NCBI RefSeq assembly: GCF_037975245.1
Contig: NC_092563.1
Coordinates: 24,952,960 to 25,016,959, forward strand
From: Apostichopus japonicus
Lineage: Eukaryota > Echinodermata > Holothuroidea > Aspidochirotida > Stichopodidae
Length of the DNA: 64,000 nt
Direction of reading: 5' to 3'
Under the pieces are notes generated by a model. The model was not told the origin of the DNA, did not search any database, and worked only from the letters and a program-made list of their open reading frames with translations. The number at the start of each line of letters is the position of its first letter. The stretch's first letter is position 1. Below are positions 39,614 through 51,400 of the stretch, piece after piece. The position numbers and the translations under genes are program-made.

Positions 39614-39691
39614 AATGCATGGGAGCAGATGCTCCATGCAAAGACAGCTTGGCTTAAGAATGCCAGAAATAGCAGAAACACTTCGTGACAG
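39614..39691 (+). other. Possible 5' untranslated exon of the SPCA gene
   Basis: 78 bp bounded by CTTACAG and GTAAGC. An ATG at 39615 opens a frame that, if spliced to 42301, continues to TAA at 42380-42382. That gives a 52-codon upstream ORF (MHGSRCSMQRQLGLRMPEIA at its start) ending 28 bp before the proposed SPCA ATG. It rests only on splice-site appearance and frame continuity. Confidence 0.35.
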
Positions 39692-40980
39692 GTAAGCTTG
39701 ATATTGCAGCATCAAAGTTACCCTTACAGTAGCATACTATTGTATCCCAATGTTTTGGCTTGTATGAGCAAAGATTAAGTGAGGGTTAATCAAAGTTTTG
39801 GACTTGTGAAAACCCATAGGCCCACCTTTGCATATAAGGAAAGTGACGATCTTCCTGAGAACTTTTTGGACTGTTTTGGTATATATACACTCCTGTGCAA
39901 TTCACTCCACACTAAACAGTGTATTCACTCCACCCACATGAGGTAATGCAAATTTTACATGAAGTGAGGTGTACAGGTGCGACAGTGTAGACCTACATGT
40001 ATTAAAATGACATGGATCATGTGTAAAACTTTGTTCTGTGTCACATTAGCTTGGACAGTCCGTCACTTTATCATTTAAGCATACAGCATATATGTACTAA
40101 CTACCTAAGTTGTAATAGTCTAGAAGGCGGCGGTCATGTTATGATGTTATTACGTTAAACAGCCACATATATGTGAGTGAGAGAATTTAAAAATATTAAA
40201 ATACATTTCATGGTGGGGGTAGCTATCCAATTTACAGGTTAGCTCATTTTGGAGTTTTTGTTACAATTTGGACGACTATTACAGATAGGAAGACTGTGGA
40301 TTCTCATGGATGAAAACGCACCTTACTTTTGCAGCCAGGGGTCAAGCCCACGACCTTGCAGATGAGTGGTTTCATTGATTCAAACGTCACAGCCATTATC
40401 CATGCATCCAAATGGATGCTGCACTTGCTTTGCAGCAGTTTGCTCAGTCAGTTAGAACTTGGATGAAGTTCAAAGTGCACCCAGGAACCACAAATGTCAC
40501 ATTCTGACAACTAAACATACCTACATTAGTTTCAAATATGTCAATTCATTAAAACTATTAATCAAAACTTTTTCACAAAACCAATACAGGAAATTTCAAA
40601 CATTTCATTAAGGACATTTATCTTTTAATCTTGTTATTAGTTCACCATGTACTCTCATTGTGTGGGATTGGAATTAACTAAACATTCAACCGCACAACTT
40701 GTATGAAAATTTTCCATGCATCTGACGAATGTAAGAGCAACTGGTGTGGAGGTCCTCCGTCTGATGTTACAGCATTAAATATTGCCCTGTAGCACAACTT
40801 TGCTTGGTGTGTGTGCTTGCAATCTTAACTGCCATGGGCCCTGGCAAACCAGACTCAAGGCCATCGTTTTGCAACCTTATTCCAACTAAAATATAGCAAG
40901 GGCATTCACATCATAAGACCTTTTCACATCAAAATTCCTGTTTGGTGTGTGGTTCCAGTCCATGCAATTGAATATTACAC

Positions 40981-41497
40981 AGGGCTGGAAATAAACGAAG
41001 GCAAGAAGGCCATGGCTGACGTATTTTCCAGGATGGCCTTGGTGCCTTACAAAAACACCTACCATCAAATGCCACAAAGGCTGTCGTGCCCAAATTCTGT
41101 AATTTGGCTGCTGTGCCCTTTCACTTGAATGCAATGCCAAGTAGATTCATGAAAACCATACAAGATAAAGATCAGATAATATCAAACTATGAGTCATGCA
41201 TGCATGTGTCTTTTCATAGTTAGTGATTTTACATTATTTTGGCAGAGTTAAGAACATGATTGGACGAACCAATAGTATTGTGTAATGTGTTCTGCTCCAT
41301 ACTCATAAATCGCATTAAGCTAATACTGATGATTCTTTGGCTGTTTAGCAACAGAAATTGTTTGGTCTTGGTGCCCTACTGCATGCCAAATAATGTTTGG
41401 CCTTGGTGCCCTACTTGATAGCCTTGGTGACCTCCCAAATTCATCAGTCACAGAAGCCAAATGGCCTTGCCTTTACCTAGCCTTATTTCCAGCCCTG
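40981..41497. mobile_element. hAT-like element, about 517 bp
   Basis: Termini (C)AGGGCTGGAAATAA and TTATTTCCAGCCCT(G) are inverse copies, flanked by a 7-bp direct repeat ATTACAC (40974-40980 and 41498-41504). The exact end is uncertain by one base. The interior repeats the word GGCCTTGGTGCC in several variants. Confidence 0.8.
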
Positions 41498-42300
41498 ATT
41501 ACACGTTAAAATTGTGATTCATCAGCTTCTTCATCTTGCTACGAGAGTTAATGTGAGGCTCCCGGTGCAGATGAAGGGTTTGAATGGAAACCCCAACATT
41601 GCAAGCCTGTATTTATAGCTGGTGCCTTTCTTTCTTAGACCATTGGGTACAGTAGGCTCACTTAATTCTCCAACCATCATAGTATGTACTGTATGTTGAA
41701 GTTGGTTTCTGATAAAGAACCTTTAAGCAAAATGAGTTTTGAAGGATGAGAACATAAAACCTCTGGACAGGTGGCTACCTTACATTCTGCAAACTTCTCA
41801 CCAACTGGGACCTCTTTAGTTTATCTATATGGAGCTACCATATTCATCCTGTGCACTGGTTATTACAAAATAGAATAAGGTCTGTAGACAGAAATGAAGT
41901 GAGAGAGAGGATATGAGCATGATCCGTGGGTTTGGTAGAGACCAACTGGAAAACTCTTTGTATGGCCCAAATGTCAGGTTTGGAGGATACAGCTTATAGT
42001 TAAAATGGGTCTTTCTTGGAATGATTTTTGTAAAAAGTTGAATATGACATCAGCTTCTTACAAAATGCTTGAGTGCTTGAAACTACACCAGGAAAATTAA
42101 GGAATCTGAGATTTTACAGTAAGTAACCACTAAACACACCCATCAAAGTATCAGGTACTGCATACACTGTACTGTAGCTACATATACAGCATGTACTATT
42201 ATGCAAATAAAGCAGTTTAGACTCAATTTTCCATCGTTTGCATGAATGTGTACTTTAAGATATTTTGTTTGAGTAATATATTGATTTTCTATTTCTGCAG

Positions 42301-42446
42301 GTACAGATACAAGCACATACGGTACATGATACCTTCAATAGTCACCAGAATGAAATTTTGCTCAAATAAGAACGCCCAGTAACCGAGGTAAACATGTTCT
42401 GATTGCTCAAATGGAGATAGTAGAAGATAAGAAGACAGACACTGAT
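42301..42446 (+). CDS. ATP2C1: SPCA first coding exon (start at 42411)
   Basis: The exon would run from acceptor TTTCTGCAG to donor GTAAGT at 42447. ATG 42411 gives [12 protein letters not shown] in phase 0, joining in frame with [14 protein letters not shown] of the next exon. The result resembles the acidic ...ETM.....KKASEL N-terminus of animal SPCA1. A two-codon ORF (ATG 42394, then TTC TGA) sits just upstream. The alternative start is ATG 52985, which would make the protein 14 residues shorter. Confidence 0.7.
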
Positions 42447-45400
42447 GTAAGTAGTGCAAGGGTTTTTTAGATTAGCTTAGATCAACTTTATTAAACCACG
42501 AGGGTAATTGCATATGAAACAGGATATGAGATACAAACATTAAAATATGAAAACCCAAAACGTACAGTATCAAACAATTGTAAGAATATGAAAACATAAG
42601 ACATTTTAAAGTAGAACGATAGTGACAGAAAAAAAATCTCTCATTTTCATATATAATGTAGTTTATATGTTACCAAGCAACATATTTTTTTAATTTTCCA
42701 AATAGCACACCGGAAAGTTATAAAAAAGGGAATTAAAACATCGTTTTTTCGCCTCAGTAATTTACGAATTTTCAAACACTGCAACGACCTTGAACAGCCC
42801 TCAGGTCAGTGAATGACGTCACTGTGATGATCTTTTCTGTTGTGAACTGTTCAGTACGGAGCTGTGCGTGCATTTCGTGTCAGCATAACTGTTATTTTCC
42901 GGCGTAATGTTCAAGACATAAATAGATAATGAATATCATAGTGTTTCTTGATTTCTTCACCACGTGTTTACAAGTTTTTTTTTTACGAAATTTGCGGCGA
43001 TTTCGCAACGATCTCCCAATATCTGAAGAGGTAACTCGCAAGCTGACCCAAAGTAACGTAAATCTCAAGATCACGTTTTTGGCGGGTTTTATACAGAGTG
43101 ATGTATGAATGTGCTCACTTACCAGTCAAACTGGCACAATAACAATAGTGATGATAGTCTCAAACGTAGATTAGTATAACATCCGAAAGAAAATCCAAAG
43201 TTCTAAACAAAGTAGATTCGCTTGTATGCACTAGGCCTACTGTAAAACATAAACGTTCCTTGTTCCGTGCGTCATTAAATCCAACAGAAAGGTTTCATTG
43301 AGCTTGAAATACAACCGCATTTGAACTCAATCGAGTTGTTAGTCTAGCTCGAACAATTTTCTCACTACATGCAATGCCTATTGCGTTTATTCACATGCAT
43401 GCCTCGTGGTTTGGGCTTCAGGAGGAATCGTATTCTAGCCCAACTTCACGTAGGTCCGCAAACGGTACTTTCACACTGTGCAAACATAAGTGACAGTGTG
43501 CGCTACCGTAAGTAATACTTACACGATGTTTTGTTTCGCTCGAGCATACACACATTTCCTATTCGTATTACATTTAAAGTGGTTTGGAGGGTATGAACAC
43601 ATCTCTGCCCCAAAAAACTCTGCCTAAGCGACGTCCATGCCCCAATTGAAATTTGCACGTGGATTCTCTCCTCACATAGTCATTAGGTTGTTCACGTCTG
43701 ACATGTCTTCCAGTTCCAACACTTACTGTTGCATTTATCGGGATATATATAAATAATGCGGCATAAAAGCATCAATCTTTCAAACTTTTATTACTTTAGT
43801 GACCTTGCCACACGCAAATTTCAATTGGGCCCGAGAATCATCTTCTGTGAAGTGGGCAGAACAAACTTTCACATTCTTGCCATGAGAAACTCCTGGTGCG
43901 ATGAAGTCTTTCCTGGTTCTCCTCACAATTTCGTATCCAGAGTTTCCGATATCTCTCACTACTTTTTCCGCTTGGAAAATTGAAAAAAACTTATTGTAGA
44001 GTCCACATTTGTTCTGTTGCATCCCCCTACAACGCAATTTCTTGGATTTTGCTAGTGGTTTACGTTGTTTGTCGAGTCCAATATAGAATAGGTTGCAACT
44101 AAACTTGTGCACACTTCTGAAGTACACTCACGTTGTTATCATCATAATGACGTCACATGTCACTGTAGATCACGTGATCATCATATCGCTTTTCGCGAAA
44201 AGCCCAATTTTTGTTTAAAAAATCAACGAGTTTAGGAATTTTTTTTAAGCCTTTCCCAACATCGGATTGACCTGAATTTTCACATGTGTAAAATGGAAAC
44301 CAACTAGAATACTCTTGAATAAAATCGTATTTTTTCGTCGATGGTGAAAAATCACTATCGTTCATCTTTAAAACATGAGCAGTAAAACAATATATACAAA
44401 GCTCAGGACAATGGCAAGAGAGTACAGCCGGAACAGAAGAAACAGCCAGACGAGATCTAACATATTTCTTCATGATAAAAGCATTGAAGCATTGTGGAAT
44501 GAATGAGGAAGAATGACGATTTGTATGAGACGGTGGTAGCTGCATCCTTCCACTTCTAGGAATAACCGCTCTGTCGAAATATTGATGGAATGGGTGGTTA
44601 TCATCGCTCATGATTCTATCTGTTTTCACTCACAGTAGTTGGTGATATGCAGTAGGCAAAGTTGGCTGATTTGTCCCGAGCAGACGACCTGCTTGCCATT
44701 TTATGTGTATTAGAATATTCTCAATAGAATAAAGTTCTGCTCAAAAAGTTTGTGGGAAAAATTTATATACTGTACCCATATCCTAGATGTAGGAGGTGGG
44801 GGGCTGCAGCCCCCCCCCCAACCAAAATTTTTGGTGAAAATTTGGGCAATATGCTGAGAATTTTTCGGGCACCTACTGAAAGAAGAATAATTTGCAATGT
44901 GTTTTTCAATGGTTAAACTTATATTATCATCATCCTTATTGTTGTAATGACTTCCCCAATAATTATAACCAATATGGAAGGGTAATAACAGGGAATATTA
45001 TTGTATGTTATTGACATGTGATGTAATAACCAATGAATATGATATGCGCGCGCGACAAATTTTGGTTATATTTTTCGGGCAAGTCGTTACAGCCCCCCCC
45101 TAATGAAATTAGGCTCCTACGCCTATGACTGTACCTAGCAGTAATATTGGTATAAATATTAAGATTGTGACATGTACTGATATTTGTTTTTTTCTTCATG
45201 TACCGACAAACAGTACGCATGTACTGTCTGTTCTTCTAAGTGTGTGTCTATAACTGTAAGCAGCTTTTAAAGCTCCCTCCACAATCTCTGACACTTCACC
45301 AAACTCTGCATAACATTAGTTAAAGGAAGACGCCAGTTTTGCTACATTGTTGTGCCAACTGAAGGTCAGGCTAATTAGAAAGCGTACAGTTATTTAAGGT

Positions 45401-48400
45401 TATTTATACATGATATGTTGGCATGCTACTGTTAATGTTTCATTCAGAAACAGTATTTACTTGTGTTTGTTCATACAAACTATACTGTACCTTGGAAAGG
45501 GGATAGATACTACACATGATCTTAGCCAAAAGGCAGTGAAGACAAGCCTCACAAAAGCCAAACAAATAATGACTGCTCCATTCTCAATCCCAGTCTCCCC
45601 TTGCATAGACACTGTGACAATATGATCATGAATATGTTTCGTTAAAGGCATTGAAGACTCGCCCCAAACCGCATGCCGCACTCTGAAAAAGTTAACTTTC
45701 CGTTGCTTGCAAGTGAAGTTTTCTGCTTGTCGCTACAAAATGCATACAGTAATTTAACGTGATACCTTGTTATCTTAATAGCTGGACCTGAGATGTCCAT
45801 CGCTGTATCGTGTGTACACTCAGTGTGCTGTGGGTAATGACCCCAGCTGTATGTACTGACTGTACACTAGTCTAATAACCAAAGGTAGTGAGCTGTGTGC
45901 GTATTTTCTGGGATCGATGGTGGTGTCTAACCCTTCTGTTACACCTCATTCGAAACTAGGTCAAATTACCGGCATTAGACGTTTCTTTTTGCGCGAGTCT
46001 TCACACCCTTTAAATGTGTTTGACTACTTGACGAGTACTGTAACCTTGGAAAGGGAATAGATACATTATACTCCACATTACCTTAGCCAAAAGGCAGAGA
46101 ATTAGCCAAGGCTACAGTGATGTAGCGCTATATGTAGTTTGTAGTATAAGTACTTTGATTAAAATTTATAAGTTAGACTAATCCAATTTGAGCGAATAAG
46201 TGCAGTCGCCACTAATGCAGCTGACCATGTATAAACTTTAAAATCAATGTATATAATAAAAAATGTTAACTTGGTGAATGTATTACTGTATATAATGTCT
46301 CTTTTGCTTTCGCAAAGCAGTTGAATAGCATTGTGACCTATCAGAGTTACTCTACATTGGTTACAAACAAACTTAGCATGCCATCTGAAAGGGACAATAA
46401 TTCTGTCTGGGTACAATCTTTAAGCCCACAAATATTTTCTTTTTAATCTTGGCAGAAGGAGAATTCCAAAGTAAACTTACAATTGCAAAATGTTCCTCTA
46501 TTTTCTGAGATATGAACACTGATAATGCACACTGACCTAACATTACAGCACTGTAGTGAGGTTTGCTTCAATATTTCTTGGTTGCCTAGCAACTGTGCCT
46601 GCAAGCCTAACATAATTGCTATGTAGTGTAAAAATTTGTGCATGTTTATCCTCTCTTCAATTGAAAGTACAGTAGTTGCATTTTGAAGCATGCCATGAAA
46701 TGGCCAGTACAAAATGTACATTGATAATTACTTTGTGCAGGGGTGTGACAACTGATGTTAACTAGAACTGCATTTGCCTGCAAATACACAGTATTGTAGT
46801 GTGTGTGGAGTGCTTGCAATATTAGGAAGAACTATTGTAGCGCTCACAGGCACTACAATAAATACCCCCTGAAAGTCAGTTACATCACAAACCAACCTAC
46901 GGTAAGGCTACAACATAACGCCATAGCAGAGTCATCTAAGCCTAGTCTCATTTGCATATATATCAAACTTATCATATTTATAGACCATGTCACATACTCA
47001 ATGAGTGTTTCGGGTAACAAACAGCTGTTTGTATCATTTGGAGGAAATATGTATGAAACAGTGGCCTTGCCACAAAGGAAGTGAATTGTACAGATCTGTT
47101 GGCAGAATTGTGGGGCCAAGTCATATGATATACACCAATTGTGATGCTACCACAAACTTGATGTACAGTACCATTGACACTCTAGATAATATCATGCATA
47201 TTTCTGTCCCATAATTACATTGTGTAATGTACATTTTAGTCCCTACTGTACCTACTACAATTTTCCCTCAGTGTGTCACCTTCTGCAATAAAATAGTTTT
47301 TTTTTTAAATCACAAGTTGTAGCCGCAGGCCACATTGGCGCAATGTCTTCATTTCAAGTGTTATTTTTTTTCGTTTGTGTGAGGTACCTGTACTGTACGG
47401 TACACAGTACCATTCTTGCAGAGATACAGTACATAATGCTTGACTATCTCCCGGCCCATTGATTGATTTGTGCAGGGTTCCTGTTGTCTGCACATAGACT
47501 GTGAACCCATTAAACTTATCACATCACACTGACATCACAAAGCATTGTGGTATGTACCGTAAATTGTATTTTTATTATTACTCAGAAGTATTGTTTTTAA
47601 AGAGATGGAGTTAAAAATTTATAGGCCAAGAAATAATGTATGTATGTACATACTGTACCTACACATACAGTAGTAGTCTGTAAAATGAGATCTGTTCAGC
47701 TACAATGACTGGAACTTGGAAGAACCTTTTACTTAAAGTTTAAGCTCCAGAGTAGTGTAGACTAGAGTGAAAAGTTTAGCAGTATTGCTGTATGGAGCCA
47801 GATAAGCTAGGATAAGAGTGACCATTAAGTTCCAATGTAAGTATGGATCCTACTGTATTCCTTTCAAATCCTCTGCCATGTCGGGTAAGTTTTATTTAAT
47901 ATTGGCGGAATCTTCTCATCACTCTAGGCGAACGAAAGGAAACCGCAGTCCTGTATACATTACTTCATGCGGTAATTATGTATAGAGATCTAATCGAGGG
48001 AAAATTGCATCTTAGTGATAGTATCACATCACAAATATGCAACATGGTCAAAATTGCTACAAAAATGATCAAAATGCTATACAAAATGGTCAGATTGCTA
48101 TGTACAGTAAACACTGCAAAGAATTTCACTTTTGTACACAGGAACCAGGCTACTTTATTAAAAGACTCAAAATTCAGAGCCTATAAAATTTGAACAATAA
48201 ATTATGCCATGTAATGTACTATGTCAGAGGATAGATGGTGGGCCATTGTCATACTGTATTTCAGTGTAAAGTGCCTCGATATCACCTTGCTGTAAGGTGC
48301 ATACTGTTCACCAACTAAGTTGTAAAGTGTAATTGAACCTGTGAACGTGTACTCTACTGTTATCTGTGCTACTGTATCTACAGTACTTCGCATATTCAGT

Positions 48401-51400
48401 TTAAAAGTTCATGAACATGTACTGTACTGTGTTTATGCAGAAAGATCAATAGGGAAAACCCACAGCAAATCTAGTTCAAAGCTAAACATATTTTACATAT
48501 AGCATGGAATAATATTAACAAGATCAATTGATGTAATGCATGAGTTAACCTGTTTACAGAGCTAATCGTAGCCAACTTTAATTGTGTGGCTAGCATTGAC
48601 TGTGTAGAGTGTTGTCGTTATGCAGTACTGTGCATAATTCTCACTACAGCCGACAACATCCACAGCAGAACTCAAATGACATGCATACGAGTACCTAACG
48701 ACTGCAAGATTCATCTATTTAGTAATCATGTTTATATTGATATTGATTTACTGGATATTCAAATTGAGGAAGGCCACAGACAAAGTTGCCCCAGAGAGAA
48801 TCACCATGGTATCATATTTACTATCTGTGTTGAAATTGTGATTGTTTTGTATATTTTATGAGCGTGATTGACTTTAAGGTTCAGGTTGTGAATGCAGAGC
48901 TAAGCTTGCTGTTTATGAAATATTTGATATGTTTACATTGCATAATATTGTAGATATCATCTACTTTTTTGTACCGCTGGATGGAATAAATGTTAAATAA
49001 ATGTTTAAATGAATAAATGTTTAGTACTGTACTGTAGCTGTTATAATTTGCAGTTTACACTTAAACAAATCTCGCTGCTCAAAGTATATGTACAGTTTAG
49101 AAGAGATCTTGACTAATTCCTCCTGACACTTTGGTTTACAGGTACATTACTTTAATTCACAATTTACTCTACATACTGATCAAACCGCATCCACAGCCTC
49201 CACCATCTCAGTTTACTGCTGAATGTAATAAACATACTAATATACATTTATGATGTTTTGCAACAAACATTTTGTTTCAGCATCATTGACTTCAATAGTG
49301 TTATCCAAAGTACAGCACTGATGGTCTGACTTGCTCAAGCTCTCATATAGTCGTTAATTAACTTAGTGGTCTGCACGGTTGCACCACATTACAGCAATTA
49401 ATATGTTTTGTTTTTTGGGGCTTAATTTAAAACAGTCTTGTCTGATCACTGGAGGAAACATTTTCCAGTTTGTCACTATACGATGGTGGATGCAAACTAT
49501 TGAGAGCTAAGTGTCTACTGTACATATTATACAGTAACACATTCAGGTGTGAAGACTTGCGCAAAAAGACTCGTCTAATGCCGGTAATCTGACCTAGTTT
49601 CTAATGAGGTGTAACAGAAGTGTTAGACACCACCATCCATCCCAGAAAATACATACACAGCTTGCTACCGTCGGTAATTAGACACTAGTGTACATACAGC
49701 TGCGGTCAATACCCACAGCACAGTGTACAAACGATACAGCTATGGACATCCAGCAAAAGATAACAAGGTATCACATTTCATTGTACTGTCTGCATTTTGT
49801 AGCGACACAAACAAAACGTCACTTGCAAGCAATAGAAAGTTAACTTTTTCAGATAGCCGCACATGGTTTAGGGCGAGTCTTCAATACCTTTAAGTTGTGA
49901 CACTTCCTTCACATCTACCTACCACGGACCATCATCTCACCATCATCTTACTAGACCTCAGGACATTGTGCACTACATTTTCCCCACTCCCTGGTCATGT
50001 GTTGGCACTAGGAAAGCAGCTCTGCGTGCAAAGCTGATTGGCGCAATAAATATTTTAAGTTACAAAGAAATTGTCTGTTTCAATATTTAAGCTAAAAAGG
50101 TGTAAGTACTGTATTGATTCAAGCACAAGAAAGCACTGAATATTTAATATTGCAAATGTAGCTACTGTACAGTGTACAGGATACAGTGTTAATACCGTCT
50201 GCAGGCTGTAGACATTGTGAAGATACAGTGTACTTACATACAGATGTTGTGTTACCTAGAGACATTATGGATTTATGTTGAAGGTTGTCTGATCAGCAAA
50301 GTTGTTTCTCTGACAACATGATTATAATATAAATAAAGAAACAAGGCACTTTAGAACTGTATAATGAATGAACTTAAATTAGAAGACTGTTCAGAGCTCA
50401 TCATTCTCATGGTCACCTAGTCAAAGAGGTAGGGTGCGCCGGTATATAAGCAAAGACAGATACCGATATACCCGCGAACGAGAATACCTGGTATTACCAG
50501 GTATACCGGAAATTTTCGCGGAAACGCTACTTCAGAGTTACTGTAACTGTACTATCAAACATTAGCATGTACCTATGGACACTAATGTAGACTAGCCTAC
50601 AAATGTATTTGCGGTTTGATGACTTTTGTGTTTTCTTTTGCAACAAGTTATTTACAGATTTGATTAAAAAGAAAATAAAGTACAGCAAATCAGTCTTGTT
50701 TACGTGTCTTTCATATCAACAGGAACGTACAGTTCAGTACACAACAGTATAGTAGCCTTTAATTGGTATCAGAACAAGTATGAATACATGTAATGTGCAG
50801 AATCAGTATAAGAAAAGGTACCCGCACTGAACAGAATCGGTACATAAGAACGACACACCAGGTAAAGTTATAATGTACTACGAGGGTTGAGCGCAGATTG
50901 GGATTCATATTGTAGAAGACAGTGCCACTACAGCTAGCAAAACAGGTATATATACGTATTGCGCAAAATCGGTTTCTTCCCAAAATAACTTGTTAGAGCA
51001 TTTGACAAATTACGTGCCTGTAAAGGAACTCGTGAGAACCATTTGGCTGGAAACTGTACTTGTGAGTACGGTAGAACAATGCTGAAGTTTTAAAGCAATT
51101 AGCGATAGCAAAGTGTGGGTATTATTATACAACGTGGCTGGGGAATGACTAATTTGTCAAGTAGGGGTCTGTAAGAAAGAACTGTGTGGGAGTCCTGTCT
51201 TTGAAGTGGCATTCTCAAATGTGAAAAGAGTGACATCTTCGAACCGCAACAGCTCTGTGGCATTGTGAAATTAGTGAGAGAGAGACCAGATTACCCCATC
51301 AATTAGATTAGTTTGGATCGTTTATCAACTTAGATGAAACTTTGTCGATCTCTCTGACAGTAGGTACAGAAAGCTGGGCATGCAAAAATGTCTGTATATT

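Noticed and set aside
48586-48861. 91-codon frame with Cys and acidic residues
   Set aside because: No recognisable domain, no splice context that extends it, and about the length expected by chance in this amount of sequence.
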